From: an uncultured Desulfovibrio sp.
GTDB lineage: Bacteria > Desulfobacterota > Desulfovibrionia > Desulfovibrionales > Desulfovibrionaceae
Direction of reading: 5' to 3'
NCBI GenBank assembly: GCA_910587035.1
Contig: CAJUMQ010000007.1
Location: 24,511-88,510, forward strand
Length of the DNA stretch: 64,000 nucleotides
Part shown: in pieces, positions 26,035 through 35,614 of the stretch
How positions within the stretch are numbered: the first letter of the stretch is position 1
Layout: each line of letters begins with the position of its first letter
The notes under the pieces: generated by a model
Told to the model about the DNA's origin: nothing
Database searches by the model: none
Seen by the model: the letters and a program-made list of their open reading frames with translations, nothing else
Program-made: the position numbers and the translations under genes

Positions 26035-28278
26035 TTATCTGTAATACAGGTTGCGTCCGCCAATGGTCATCAGCGCCTGTTTGAGATTCGCCCGTATCTG
26101 TCGCCGATCCCATATGCCCTGGATATGTCCGCGCGACAGGGCCCTGTAGGAGCGATGATATTTGGGGGGGATGTCCATGCCGGTGGTCTCCTTGATGACC
26201 TGCGGGCCCGCAAAACCGATATTGGACGAGCGTACTGCGAACTGGTAGGGCGAGCAGCCAAGAAAACTGGCCACAGGCCCGGCAAAGGAGTTGGTGTCGT
26301 ACAGCACCATGTAAAGACCGCCGGTCTCCACATAGCGGCGCACGGCAACCGTGCATCTCGGCATCTGGATAACGCCGTGGGTGCCCTCCTGGATCCGTAT
26401 GCCTGCAGTACCATGCACATAGGCCAGGAAGGGATAATGCTTTTTGGCCGCCCTCTGGGCCGCCTCCACAAACTTGAAACCCTCTGCCGCTCCGAAGGAG
26501 CCACCCCTGAACGTGCCCATTAGCATGGCCACAACCATCTTGATATTGTCGATGCGGGCCTCGAATGTCATGCAGCCGCTTTTGGCGCCTGTTTTTTTCT
26601 GCGCGGCCGCAATGCGCTCGTCAAAACCGGGAAACTGCAGGGGATTGCCGGCCTCGATTTCACTGTTAAACTCAAAGACGCTGCCGGCATCAAACACATT
26701 CTTTACATACCATTCCGGCTCCATGGGAAAATGATAGCCGCAATGACTGCAGACTCCGGCAAATTCGGCGAACAGATCCGGCCCCCAGAGATCGAGGCAG
26801 CCATAGGATGCGCTGTTGGGGCAGGTTATGGCTCTGTCAATTTTGTAACGGGGGGAAATATAATTCCATTTGCTACGCCTGCCCTCTCCGGACCAGGCAG
26901 AAAGGGCCGTGAGATCGCTTGCTGCCTGGCTTTTATCTCCTTTGCCAGCAAGCTTGTGGAATGGAGCAAGAATGCGCATTTTAAATGTATCCCATTCGTT
27001 GCCCATTTCTTCCATAAAACCGCTTATCTTGCGCCGATGCTTGCGGTAAAAATCATATTTGAATGCTATCCACGGCTTGCAAATCCAGTCTATGCAGGCA
27101 TCTGCCGTCTTGCTGAGCATGGGCCGGCGATCCCTGGCCGCATGGCGCGACAGGCGCAGGAATTTCTGTTGCCTTTTCTCGCGCAGGCGCGTTTTGGCGG
27201 ATGGGGAAAGGCCCCAGCGCATGTGCATCTCATCAAGATTGGCCTCCGGATTGCGTCTTCTGCCCAGAGCCAGGCCGCGAAACAGTGGCATGCGCCTTGT
27301 GGAGATGATAACCTCGTCAGTGGCGCGCAGCATTTCCTGCCTGAGGTTGCGGAAAAAATCAAAATGCCAGGGTCTGGCGCCCAGAGGCGGTTCCTGGACA
27401 ATGCGGTCAATATAGCCAAAGCTCAGATTGTCCCTGGCTGTGATGTGCAGATTTTGGGCGCAGTGTTCAATCAGCTCCGGTGTTGCCCTTTCGCCGGGCT
27501 TCAGGCGTCCTTCAATGGCAGCTGCGCCCTCCGGCGAGATCACAGAGTAGTAGCCATGGGAGAGCATGAGACGCCTGTCGGCCAGGCCTATGGCCTCAGC
27601 ACCGCCAGAGCCGCCCTCGCTTATCACGGAGATGATGGGTACGCGAATGCCGGCCATTCCGTAAATGTTGCGGGCTATCTGCTGGGCAGCGCCCGGGTAA
27701 TCCTCCAGCGGATAGGAGCCTGGCGTGAAAATATAGGCATGGATGGGTATGCCTTCCGTTTCGGCGACGCGCATATACTGGAGCGCCTTTGCATTGCCCC
27801 AGGGTTTGACCGAGCCGCCATTGCGGAACTCGGCGCCATGGCCTTTTTCCTGCCCTATGACCAGCACGGATTGCTGATATGTCTTTTTGCCCCTGTGGCG
27901 AATGAAGACTGCGCGCGCAATGAGCATGCTTGGATCCAGACTGTGCTCATCCTGCCCCCCCACCTCCGTGAAGTTGTCATAGACATTTTCCAGAATGTCC
28001 TTCAGGCAGATTCGCTGGGGATGGCGCACTATGCGCACGCGATCCATGGGGGTGATTTCATTCTCCAGTCTGCGCTCGACATAGCCGAACAGATCCTCCA
28101 CTCCAGCCAGCTCCCCATAGGGATCATCCAGAGTGTCGGAATTGGCCTTTGCCGTAAAGGTATCCAGCCTTGCCCGGAGCAGCTCCTCACTATCCTGGTG
28201 CTTGCCGGCAAAAATGTCATGCATGTATGTCAGCCGGTCACGCAGCCTTTGAATGCGTTTTGCGATGTTATTATCCAT
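26035..28278 (-). CDS. acetyl-CoA carboxylase carboxyltransferase, AccA-AccD fusion
   Basis: A 747-residue fusion of both carboxyltransferase halves, which move the carboxyl group from carboxybiotin to acetyl-CoA to make malonyl-CoA. The first ~330 residues are AccA-like (QSVLVIGQEKG, FTPGSYPLEDYPGAAQQIARN, ISEGGSGGAEAIGLADR, SPEGAAAIE). After a basic linker the C-terminal ~300 are AccD-like, with a zinc-ribbon (CPNSASYGC and CSHCGYHF) and GTAGIRIQEGTHGVIQM. Most bacteria encode these as two genes. It is followed 3 bases later by the carrier-like gene and preceded by accC. A G7 run lies in the coding strand complement (26164-26170). Confidence 0.9.
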   Translation of the reverse strand: MDNNIAKRIQRLRDRLTYMHDIFAGKHQDSEELLRARLDTFTAKANSDTLDDPYGELAGVEDLFGYVERRLENEITPMDRVRIVRHPQRICLKDILENVYDNFTEVGGQDEHSLDPSMLIARAVFIRHRGKKTYQQSVLVIGQEKGHGAEFRNGGSVKPWGNAKALQYMRVAETEGIPIHAYIFTPGSYPLEDYPGAAQQIARNIYGMAGIRVPIISVISEGGSGGAEAIGLADRRLMLSHGYYSVISPEGAAAIEGRLKPGERATPELIEHCAQNLHITARDNLSFGYIDRIVQEPPLGARPWHFDFFRNLRQEMLRATDEVIISTRRMPLFRGLALGRRRNPEANLDEMHMRWGLSPSAKTRLREKRQQKFLRLSRHAARDRRPMLSKTADACIDWICKPWIAFKYDFYRKHRRKISGFMEEMGNEWDTFKMRILAPFHKLAGKGDKSQAASDLTALSAWSGEGRRSKWNYISPRYKIDRAITCPNSASYGCLDLWGPDLFAEFAGVCSHCGYHFPMEPEWYVKNVFDAGSVFEFNSEIEAGNPLQFPGFDERIAAAQKKTGAKSGCMTFEARIDNIKMVVAMLMGTFRGGSFGAAEGFKFVEAAQRAAKKHYPFLAYVHGTAGIRIQEGTHGVIQMPRCTVAVRRYVETGGLYMVLYDTNSFAGPVASFLGCSPYQFAVRSSNIGFAGPQVIKETTGMDIPPKYHRSYRALSRGHIQGIWDRRQIRANLKQALMTIGGRNLYYR

Positions 28279-28338
28279 AATACAGATTTTCGCCTGTGGA
28301 AAACCCCGCCAGTTTTATTGAACCGGACTCTTGCCGGC

Positions 28339-29814
28339 TCAGAACTGCAAAATGCGGGGGGTATTGCTTTTCAAAAAACCGGCATTGGATTTAAGTGGCT
28401 GGCCGGCGCCATTGCGCCCCTCAAGGCGCAGGGAATCCAGAAATGCGAGGCCGCGCTCCCTGGTCTCGTTGATGTCCTTGCCCCAAATTATGGCCAGGGC
28501 CAGGTTGGGGTCGAATTCCGTGGGGATTTCGTAGGGCCTGTCCAGAGGCACATGGGTAAGCACGGTGAGCCAGGGTTGCGGCTGCCACGAAAAATGCTCG
28601 ATGCGGCCTACCCAGGGTGTGAAATTGTTGTCCGGATCCTCCGCGATGAGGCGGTACTCAAGCCCCACGCCCTCGGTGGCGATCTCCGCCTGTGTGTAGC
28701 CAAGGGGCTGCCCCAGGGCCGTGCGGATCTGCTCCGCTATGAGATCCACCCCGTCCTGGCCACGCACGCGCGCGATGCAGGCCGAAACTCCATTTTCAAC
28801 CTGGATTCGGGTATTGACCTCCATTAGAAATGGCTCACCCTTGCGTGTGACGATCCATTCCCAGGTGCCCACATTGTCATAGCCCACCTTGCGGGCCATT
28901 GCCAGGGAATAATCAACTATGTCGGTCAGCACCTTGCCGGCATTAAATGTGTAGTCTATGGATTCTGGCGCGAATCCCGGCGCCACCTCGATGCGTTTCT
29001 GTCTGCCTGTGGACTGGATGGAGCAGTTGCGTGTGCCAAAATGCACAGGGCTGCGACCGGTGCGGTCCGAGACAATCTGCACCTCAAGATGATTGAAATC
29101 CGTTATGCGCTGCTCAATCAGCACGCCTTCGTCCTTGAACTGGCGCATGGCGTAGTTTCTGATTCTGCGATAAACGGAACGGAACTGATCAGGGTCATAG
29201 ACCTCCTCAATGCCCATGCCGCCGCCGCCAGCGGAAGCCTTGACGAGTACAAGAGGTCTGGTGATGCCCTGATCCATCTGGAAATCAAAAACGGACTTGG
29301 CAATACGCTCGGCCTCAAGCTCGTCATAAATGGGCCGATCAGAACCTGGCACAGTTGGCACGTTGAGACTGCGGGCAAGCCTTTTTGTATTGATCTTGTC
29401 GCCCAGTTCGCGGATTACCTTCCAGGATGGCCCGATGAAAATCATTGGCCGGTCCCGCTTGACAACACGGCGGGCAAAGCGGAAATCCTCGGCAAAAAAA
29501 CCATAGCCTGGATGCACGGCCGTGCAGCCGCCCTCATCGGCAACTGCCATGAGCTCGTTGGCGTCATGATAGGAGGATACACGGAAGAGGCTTTTTTCGC
29601 CCCCCAGCGACCTTGCCAGCTCCACATGGCCGGACTGTTCATCCTCTTTTGTGTAGATTGCCGTAAAGGGAATGCCAAGCTTGTGGCTTGCATTCATGAT
29701 GCGCATGGCTATTTCACCGCGATTGGCCACCAGAATTTTATGGGCCTTCAAATCCACAACCGGCAATGGCTGCGGCTCATTTTTCTTTTTTTTGGCGTCA
29801 GACGTTTTATTCAA
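28339..29814 (-). CDS. accC: acetyl-CoA carboxylase biotin carboxylase subunit
   Basis: A 491-residue ATP-grasp enzyme that carboxylates biotin. It starts at a TTG (29814), because no ATG lies before the conserved KILVANRGEIAMRI; the longer upstream frame is unlikely. The glycine loop KASAGGGGMG, the NHLEVQIVSD segment and FLMEVNTRIQVE are present. Where most biotin carboxylases have EHP after QV, this protein has ENG, an unusual change near the active site. It lies 60 bases upstream of the fused carboxyltransferase, same strand, giving an operon accC, accAD, carrier. Confidence 0.88.
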   Translation of the reverse strand: MNKTSDAKKKKNEPQPLPVVDLKAHKILVANRGEIAMRIMNASHKLGIPFTAIYTKEDEQSGHVELARSLGGEKSLFRVSSYHDANELMAVADEGGCTAVHPGYGFFAEDFRFARRVVKRDRPMIFIGPSWKVIRELGDKINTKRLARSLNVPTVPGSDRPIYDELEAERIAKSVFDFQMDQGITRPLVLVKASAGGGGMGIEEVYDPDQFRSVYRRIRNYAMRQFKDEGVLIEQRITDFNHLEVQIVSDRTGRSPVHFGTRNCSIQSTGRQKRIEVAPGFAPESIDYTFNAGKVLTDIVDYSLAMARKVGYDNVGTWEWIVTRKGEPFLMEVNTRIQVENGVSACIARVRGQDGVDLIAEQIRTALGQPLGYTQAEIATEGVGLEYRLIAEDPDNNFTPWVGRIEHFSWQPQPWLTVLTHVPLDRPYEIPTEFDPNLALAIIWGKDINETRERGLAFLDSLRLEGRNGAGQPLKSNAGFLKSNTPRILQF

Positions 29815-30141
29815 TCCAGTACCCCTGGAAGATGGCTTGCGGCCGGAGCGGCAATGTTTCCGGCCCGCATGATCGCAAGCGGACTTTACAGCTTTACAAG
29901 TTTGAAATATTTCGCGTTTCAGAAGCCGCGGCCGTTTTGCGTCCGGGCGGCTCCATTGCAGCAGGGATCCGCCATATTGCGGCTCCAGGCAATTTTTATG
30001 GCCAAAACCGCCTGTGCCCCCAGGGGCGCCGTGCAAATTTATGATGCGCTATCCGCCCGCATGCCTTGAAACGCGCATTGCCCTGATTTACTATCAACGC
30101 AAGAGCAATGTCCGCAATACAATAATTCAAGGATGTATTTT
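29815..30141. other. divergent intergenic region between accC and the PNP gene
   Basis: About 330 bases with no convincing gene. It should hold promoters for both directions, but no strong -35/-10 pair stands out. Confidence 0.5.
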
Positions 30142-30987
30142 ATGCAAAATCCCCAGGATGTCCAGCTTGCCGCCGCTGCTCTTAAGGCCGCCCTGCCTCC
30201 GGAGCTGACAGAGAATGCCACGGAGGCTGTGGGCATTGTTCTCGGCACAGGCCTTTCAGGCGTGGCGGAGTGCATTGCCGGCAGCGGGGCTAAAGTGCCT
30301 TTTGCGCATCTGCCAAATTTTCCGGCATCAGGTGTGCAGTCCCATGCCGGAGCCTTTATTGCCGGCAGGCTGGGGGGCCGGCCAGTGCTTGCGCAGCAGG
30401 GCAGATGCCATCTTTATGAAGGCAGAACCCCGGCCCAGGTCTGTATGGGGGTGCGGGTGATGCGCGCCATTGGCATCCGCACATTGGTCATAACCAATGC
30501 CGCCGGGGCTCTTAATCCGCTATTTTCAAGTGGAGAGGTGATGCTCATGAGCGATATAATCAATCATACAGGCGCATCACCATTGACTGGAGACAATTGT
30601 GACGAGTGGGGAGAAAGATTTCCCGACATGTCCAGAGTGTTTGACGGTGGCCTTGCGCGATGCGCCATGCGTGCTGCCCTGGCCAATGCCATTCGCCTTT
30701 TTGAGGGCGTCTATATAGGTGTTGCCGGCCCCCAGATGGAGACACCGGCGGAAACGCGCATGTATCGCCAGTGGGGGGCGGACGCTGTGGGCATGAGTAC
30801 AGTGCTGGAAGTCATTGCCGCCAGGCATCTGGGCATGAGAATTATAGGTTTGTCCTGCCTGACAAACAAAAATCTGCCGGATTGCATGGCGCCAGCCCCC
30901 CTGGAAGAAGTCATCCGCATGGCAGGGGTGGCCGCGGCAAAGCTGGAAGTGCTTCTGCCGGCCATCTGCGCGGAACTGCCAGATTGA
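30142..30987 (+). CDS. purine nucleoside phosphorylase
   Basis: A 281-residue trimeric-type (PNP/MTAP family) phosphorylase, which splits purine nucleosides with phosphate to free base and ribose-1-phosphate in salvage. Motifs: GIVLGTGLSG, GRCHLYEG, ITNAAGALNP, GVAGPQMETPAETRMYRQWGADAVGMS and SCLTNKN near the base site. AAGGA is well spaced from the ATG at 30142, which is preferred to 30133. It stands alone; an 8-bp hairpin TTTTGGCA/TGCCAAAA lies at 31001-31020 after the stop. Confidence 0.93.
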   Translation: MQNPQDVQLAAAALKAALPPELTENATEAVGIVLGTGLSGVAECIAGSGAKVPFAHLPNFPASGVQSHAGAFIAGRLGGRPVLAQQGRCHLYEGRTPAQVCMGVRVMRAIGIRTLVITNAAGALNPLFSSGEVMLMSDIINHTGASPLTGDNCDEWGERFPDMSRVFDGGLARCAMRAALANAIRLFEGVYIGVAGPQMETPAETRMYRQWGADAVGMSTVLEVIAARHLGMRIIGLSCLTNKNLPDCMAPAPLEEVIRMAGVAAAKLEVLLPAICAELPD

Positions 30988-31289
30988 GGCTGGTATTTTG
31001 TTTTGGCATGTCTGCCAAAAACTGTCATAATGCCGCATTTGCCGGCAACGCGCCATTGCCAGGGGGGCGCTCCAGACGCTAGACTTGTACCAGGCAGGTT
31101 GCATGGGACAAAATGGCATGTTCGCTTTGAATTACCCCTGCAGCGCAACGCTGGCCGCCCCGCGCCAGTTTCTCCACGGAGCGGGACATGGCGCACGGGC
31201 CCTTGCACAGCAAAGGCGCGATGGCATATGCCAGAGTGCATATGTGAGAATAAGGCAAATCATGGCAAAATGTTTTTCAGGATGATTTT
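30988..31289. other. intergenic region after the PNP gene
   Basis: About 300 bases with no supported gene. Contains a perfect 8-bp hairpin (TTTTGGCA-TGTC-TGCCAAAA, 31001-31020) without a clear T run, so terminator function is uncertain. Confidence 0.4.
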
Positions 31290-32327
31290 ATGCTAACCCT
31301 TGTGTCGGCTGTTGCAGTGGCTGTGTGTGTTTCCTTTCTGTGTTCCCTTGCGGAGGCGGCACTGTATGCCGTGCCATGGTCGGGAATAGAAAAGTTGCGC
31401 AATGATGGCAAGCGTTCCGGCGCCCTTCTTTTTGAAATGCGCACCAATGTTGACAAGCCCATAGCCGCCATTCTCACTCTCAACACCCTGGCCAACACGG
31501 CCGGCTCAACTATTGCCGGGGCAGCCTTTCTGGCTGTTTACGGCGCAAGCCACATGGCGCTTTTTGCGACCATCTTTACCTTGCTAATTCTGGCGCTTGG
31601 CGAGATTGTGCCCAAGACGCTCGGGGTGGCCCATGCCATGCCCATAGCGCGGGTGCTGGCTCAGCCGCTGATGTGGACTGTGCGTCTGCTGACCCCCCTT
31701 TTATGGCTGACAGGGCTTTTGACCAAAATGCTGTCCCCCAAGTCCAGTGGACCCCAGGTGTCGGAGGATGACATAAGGGCAATGACAAGCCTTTCGCGGC
31801 AGGCGGGTAGCATCAAGGCATACGAGGAAAATTTTGTCCGCAATGTGCTCTCCCTGGATCAAAAGCGCATTCACGAAATAATGACGCCGCGCATAGTGGT
31901 TTTTTCCCTGCAGGAGGATCTGACAGTTGCCGAGGCCTACAAGGATCCGTCAATCTGGCATTTTAGCCGCATACCGGTCTACGGGGAGGACAATGAGGAT
32001 CTGCTTGGCCTGGTGGAGAGGCGCACCCTGGGCAAATGTTATTCCGAGGGCAAACATGATCTGAAACTCTCCGCCATAATGCGGCCATTGCATTTTGTGC
32101 AGGAAAGTCAGACACTGGATGTGCTTCTGCGGGAACTGCTCAAGGAAAAGGTGCATCTCTTTGCAGTGCTGGATGAATACGGGGGGCTTGCGGGAGTGGT
32201 TTCCCTTGAGGATGTGCTCGAGGAAATGCTGGGCAGCGAGATCATGGACGAGAGCGACAATGTAGCTGATCTGCGCGCTCTTGCCAGGGAGCGGAGAAAG
32301 TCGCTTTCGCGCAGGCGTGAAAGCTGA
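31290..32327 (+). CDS. CNNM/CorC-type transporter-associated protein with CBS domains
   Basis: A 345-residue inner-membrane protein of the CNNM/HlyC-CorC family. The N-terminal DUF21/CNNM domain has four hydrophobic segments and SLAEAALYAVPW, LNTLANTAGSTIAGA and LALGEIVPKTLG motifs. A CBS pair follows (about residues 185-315, with IMTPRIVVFSL and AVLDEYGGLAGVVSLEDVLEEMLG). Bacterial members move Mg2+ or other divalent cations, or regulate such transport. The C-terminal CorC/HlyC domain is missing; the protein ends in a short basic tail. Monocistronic. Confidence 0.87.
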   Translation: MLTLVSAVAVAVCVSFLCSLAEAALYAVPWSGIEKLRNDGKRSGALLFEMRTNVDKPIAAILTLNTLANTAGSTIAGAAFLAVYGASHMALFATIFTLLILALGEIVPKTLGVAHAMPIARVLAQPLMWTVRLLTPLLWLTGLLTKMLSPKSSGPQVSEDDIRAMTSLSRQAGSIKAYEENFVRNVLSLDQKRIHEIMTPRIVVFSLQEDLTVAEAYKDPSIWHFSRIPVYGEDNEDLLGLVERRTLGKCYSEGKHDLKLSAIMRPLHFVQESQTLDVLLRELLKEKVHLFAVLDEYGGLAGVVSLEDVLEEMLGSEIMDESDNVADLRALARERRKSLSRRRES

Positions 32328-32396
32328 AATGGCCGGCAATCATAACGAATTTTCCGGCGGTGCCAAGCCGGAAAAATCAAAACAATGGAAAGAATC

Positions 32397-32636
32397 ATGA
32401 AAGAACTGGATCCCCATGCCATAAGGCCATGTCTGGCCTGTGGCGGAACAGATGCGCATCTGGAATCGATGCTCCCGCCCGGACGCCGCGAGGAGGTCTG
32501 GCGCGTGGTGTGCGCCTGCGGGCAGTCGCTGCAGCAGTGGTCGGTCACCCAGGGGGCGGCCATTCGCGCCTGGAACCGCAACCTTGCGCAAAGTGGCGAC
32601 AGCTTTGACAGCCACCAGATGGGTGGGCGCCGCTAG
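32397..32636 (+). CDS. Lar-like small zinc-ribbon protein
   Basis: A 79-residue protein with PCLACGG near the N terminus, VVCACGQ in the middle and AIRAWNRN near the end, the pattern of the Lar (restriction alleviation) small zinc-ribbon family common in phages and islands. GGAAAG precedes the ATG at 32397, which is favoured over the ATG at 32385. Whether it modulates restriction is unknown. The neighbours are ordinary chromosomal genes and no phage genes adjoin. Confidence 0.65.
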   Translation: MKELDPHAIRPCLACGGTDAHLESMLPPGRREEVWRVVCACGQSLQQWSVTQGAAIRAWNRNLAQSGDSFDSHQMGGRR

Positions 32637-32799
32637 AGCAGCACCTTGAATCCTTATAAAATTTGTAGTTTTCAGGTGCGCCCGCTTCTGGGCTTAACGG
32701 ACGAGCAGCCAGCGCTTGCGCCAATACGGAGACATTTTATATAAAACCATCAAACCTTTCCCTGATCAGGCGTTCAGGGATGGGAACGATTAAAAAACA

Positions 32800-32826
32800 A
32801 ATGCCGCAGCCATTGGCCGCGGCATT
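32800..32826 (-). terminator. rho-independent terminator of the lipoprotein gene
   Basis: Stem AATGCCGC/GCGGCATT with an inner GCC/GGC pairing; on the minus strand it is followed by TTTGTTTTTTAA (to about 32790). It lies 25 bases after the minus-strand lipoprotein stop. Confidence 0.8.
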
Positions 32827-32850
32827 CTGAGGGCCGGGCAAAAATACCTG

Positions 32851-33621
32851 TCAGAAAGCCTTGTTGCCGGTCACATTATCCCACCAGGAAGTCCTGTCGC
32901 CGGTGCCGGCCTGTGGATTGGCCCACTTCAACACAATTCTGCCCATGTCCCAGGCAAGACTGCGTGCAATGAGGCCGGAAGGATCCGCCGGATTGCGCTC
33001 CGTGATTTCAAACAGATAAAAATTATGCTTCTGCTGCTTCTCCATTAATCCTCCCTGGGAGATGGACCAGATCAGGTTGCCGCTCTTGACATCATATATT
33101 TCAATGGCAAGAGATACAGAGCTCTCACCGTTTGCGCCGCCATCCATATAATGGTTGATATAGCCGCCCACAAGCAGTTCTGCGCCCTTGCGTCTGGCGA
33201 GCTCCAGGGCCCTGGCGCGATCAAATGGGCCGGCGAATGGCGCGTATTCCAATGTCTCAAAAGCCCCCAGGGACAGCCAGACCTGCCAGATCTCCCTTGT
33301 TAGCAGGTCGCCGAAGGTAATGGCATTTGTCATTTGCTGCATGGTGCGCAGGGGCACAAAAAGCGCCCGGGGCCTGTGGCCTATTGGCGCCTGTGGCTGC
33401 ACATATACGGCTGGTGGCTGCCTGCGCACGAAATTGTCCGTGCGGATTTGAAAAGGAGTGCTGAAATCGCCCGTGAGCGCCACGCTGGAATAGCTGTCGT
33501 CAGGGGAGCGGGCGCAGCCAAGGCTGGCGGCCAGAACCAGCGCGATCGTGAAAAATCTTGATAAAAAAAGACACAGACCCGATGCAGTCTTGCGACCGGG
33601 TAACGCAAAAACATTGCTCAT
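32851..33621 (-). CDS. putative envelope lipoprotein
   Basis: A 256-residue protein with a lipoprotein signal ending ASLGC (lipobox), so it is lipid-anchored. The mature part has a region (LTREIWQVWLSLGAFETLEYAPFAGPFDRARALELARRKGAELLVGGYI, shown here only to locate it) that reads like the CsgG/GNA1162-type envelope lipoprotein fold, with later VSLAIEIYDVKSGNLIWSI. The ATG at 33621 has GGAG about 9 bases upstream; the longer frame from 33678 would bury the signal peptide. Monocistronic with its own terminator. Function unknown; a role in assembling envelope structures is inference. Confidence 0.75.
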   Translation of the reverse strand: MSNVFALPGRKTASGLCLFLSRFFTIALVLAASLGCARSPDDSYSSVALTGDFSTPFQIRTDNFVRRQPPAVYVQPQAPIGHRPRALFVPLRTMQQMTNAITFGDLLTREIWQVWLSLGAFETLEYAPFAGPFDRARALELARRKGAELLVGGYINHYMDGGANGESSVSLAIEIYDVKSGNLIWSISQGGLMEKQQKHNFYLFEITERNPADPSGLIARSLAWDMGRIVLKWANPQAGTGDRTSWWDNVTGNKAF

Positions 33622-33946
33622 TGCAAATTCTCCGAATCGGAATTTGAAGCGCCCATCCGGAAAAGGATGGCCTGCCATCCTCTGCCAATGCCCTGGCGGC
33701 TCCAGATTTCATAAACGAAGTTTATTGCCAGGCTATGACGGATGCCATTTTTACGACATATGCGAAAAATATGCCATATTAGCATTTTTCACTTAGAAAA
33801 CGCCCTGTCGAACTGGTTTGGAGGGCGCCTGGCCGCGTTTAAATTTTGTAAAAAATTAAACGCAATATGCACAAAGCAGCCAAATATGCGCCATATTGTG
33901 CAAACCGACTGCATGAGCGTATATAATTCATTGAATTTGCAAGATA
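33622..33946. other. AT-rich intergenic region
   Basis: About 325 bases, clearly more AT-rich than its flanks, with no supported gene. It contains short inverted repeats such as AAATTTTGTAAAAAATTTAA-like stretches and ATATGCACAAA / TTTGCACAATAT-like boxes. It probably carries the promoter of the minus-strand lipoprotein. Confidence 0.4.
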
Positions 33947-34471
33947 TTATTTTTTATTCCATGGCATTTTTCCCAGCAGAATACCCAGACCGCAAAAGCC
34001 GCTTGCCCCTGCGAAGACCAGCCCTGCGCCTACAAAAATGGCCAGAGCCAAAAATGGTTTCCACACCAGGGCGCCAAGGGTGCCCAGGAGCACAAGGGAT
34101 CCTGCGCCGATCTGCACCTGTCTGAACAGCGAAATGGGGACATCATTTTTGATGACCGGGAGACTGGCCTGCACCCAGCCATTAAGCCCTTCATCCATCA
34201 GCATGGCGCTCACGCCTGCGCGGCTTGCCGCCTTTTCCAGTTTATCGACCGCTTCCCTGGCTCTCCGCCCTGAGCGGCAGAAAAAGGCCACAGGCAATTT
34301 GGGAGCGCCTTCATCCAGTAAAGGCTCCATATCAATAATGGACAAGGGGACGAGACGGCTGCCATCAATATGTGTTTCAATAAACTCATCCGGCTCGCGG
34401 ATGTCAATAAGGCGGATTTCGCCATTTTTAAAGCGATTTGCCGCTTCAGTGGGGGATATTGTATTAAGCAT
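33947..34471 (-). CDS. YgaP-like rhodanese with C-terminal membrane domain
   Basis: A 174-residue protein with a rhodanese domain (about 1-105) and two C-terminal membrane helices, as in YgaP-type membrane sulfurtransferases. The catalytic cysteine lies in FFCRSGRRA; LIDIREPDEFIETHI is the conserved N-terminal motif. It would move sulfane sulfur at the inner-membrane face. The ATG at 34471 has AAAGGA 7 bases upstream, so the longer start at 34489 is set aside. It shares its strand with the Yip1-like gene upstream, 56 bases away. Confidence 0.87.
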   Translation of the reverse strand: MLNTISPTEAANRFKNGEIRLIDIREPDEFIETHIDGSRLVPLSIIDMEPLLDEGAPKLPVAFFCRSGRRAREAVDKLEKAASRAGVSAMLMDEGLNGWVQASLPVIKNDVPISLFRQVQIGAGSLVLLGTLGALVWKPFLALAIFVGAGLVFAGASGFCGLGILLGKMPWNKK

Positions 34472-34527
34472 GACATGTCCTTTCGCCATGGGTATCTTAT
34501 GCCCGCACTACATAGCCATGACGGGCA

Positions 34528-35409
34528 TCATTTCATTATGTTCAGCAGTTGGGGAATAATCGGCGCTACAAAGATGAATACAGGCAAAAAGCCCAGCAGC
34601 GTCTGCGCCCAGGTGAGGCGCATGGCTGCCCTGAAACCTGCTGCCATGCAGCCGATCCCCCAGACAAGTCCGGTTATGGAGCCAAGCACGGGAACAACAC
34701 AAAGGAGGGATGGCGCAGCGCTGTAGGCCATAATCTGAAAGACAAGGGAAAAGGATGCGGTCTGGGGCCGGATTATCTTGTAAATGAAGTATATCATGAA
34801 GCTGAAAAAATAGATCTGCAGGGCCAGCAGGCCGCAGCGCAAAAGCAAGCTCAGAGCCATATTCGAATCTGATGCCAGCATGGCCAGCATTTTTTGCAAC
34901 TGCGGGTCGCTGGCGGCCGCAGGCTCCAGCAGGGCATAAAACATCTGCCCCCAAAGTTTTTCCACTATGGTCTGGAATGCGCCAATGAGCAGATAAAATG
35001 CCAGGGGTCTAAGTTGGCTGGCGGATGGAGAAAGCGAACTGAAAAAATTGACTGTGGAAAACATGACCCTGACAACGGTCTGAAAAAAGGCCGCGAACCA
35101 TCCGGACTCCCCCGGGGCATTGTCCCAGGGGTTTTGCGAGGCTGTCATGTATTCCTCATTGGCAAAGCGGTCCGCCTCGCGCTGATAGGCCCGGCTTGCA
35201 GTGAGGCGAATGTCTTCCTCCTCCGGCTGTGCAGTCCCGGAGCTGTTTTTGGGCTGCAATATTTCGCCTGTGCCCCCGTTGCTGGTAATCCGGAACCGGC
35301 AGGCACATTTTGGGCAGGTGGCTATCATTGCGCCGGCGGGCATGCGGTCAGCGGGCACCTGGCGGCTGAAGCCGCATTGCGGGCAGGTTATGGTCGGGTT
35401 TTGTGTCAT
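34528..35409 (-). CDS. zinc-ribbon and Yip1-domain membrane protein
   Basis: A 293-residue membrane protein. The N terminus is an MJ0042-type zinc ribbon (CPQCGFSRQVP and CPKCACRFRI). After a charged linker, the C-terminal half has five or so membrane helices in the Yip1 pattern. Proteins of this build are common in Deltaproteobacteria; their role is unknown. The start at 35409 (MTQNPTITCPQC) is chosen because it places the zinc ribbon at the N terminus; ATGs at 35418 and 35421 are alternatives. The ORF could extend upstream into repeat A copy 1, which is not coding. Confidence 0.75.
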   Translation of the reverse strand: MTQNPTITCPQCGFSRQVPADRMPAGAMIATCPKCACRFRITSNGGTGEILQPKNSSGTAQPEEEDIRLTASRAYQREADRFANEEYMTASQNPWDNAPGESGWFAAFFQTVVRVMFSTVNFFSSLSPSASQLRPLAFYLLIGAFQTIVEKLWGQMFYALLEPAAASDPQLQKMLAMLASDSNMALSLLLRCGLLALQIYFFSFMIYFIYKIIRPQTASFSLVFQIMAYSAAPSLLCVVPVLGSITGLVWGIGCMAAGFRAAMRLTWAQTLLGFLPVFIFVAPIIPQLLNIMK

Positions 35410-35530
35410 AAACTCCATCATAGACAATGCCCGCCAGGCTGGCAAGATATGGACAAAAGCCCATGGCGGCTTTATACAGCCTATGTCTGTTATTAATATA
35501 CTTGCCTGGCTGCGAAAGTGCATGGCTCGG

Positions 35531-35614
35531 CCAATGGCGAACAGCAAAACCGCGTTTTGCCGTGAAGCGCCAGGCCGTATGGCTGAAATTGGGGCGATTC
35601 CAGCTGATACATGC
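35531..35614 (+). repeat. dispersed composite repeat A, copy 1
   Basis: Reads GCAAAAC-CGC-GTTTTGC (perfect 7-bp hairpin), then the core AAGCGCCAGGCCGTATGG and a hairpin GCTGAAAT/ATTCCAGC, ending ATACATGC. It lies 55 bases before the thyX-like start codon, same strand. Confidence 0.7.

Noticed and set aside
26731..28827. 698-codon plus-strand ORF
   Set aside because: It is opposite the fused accA-accD and accC genes, which have clear family motifs; the plus-strand product has none.
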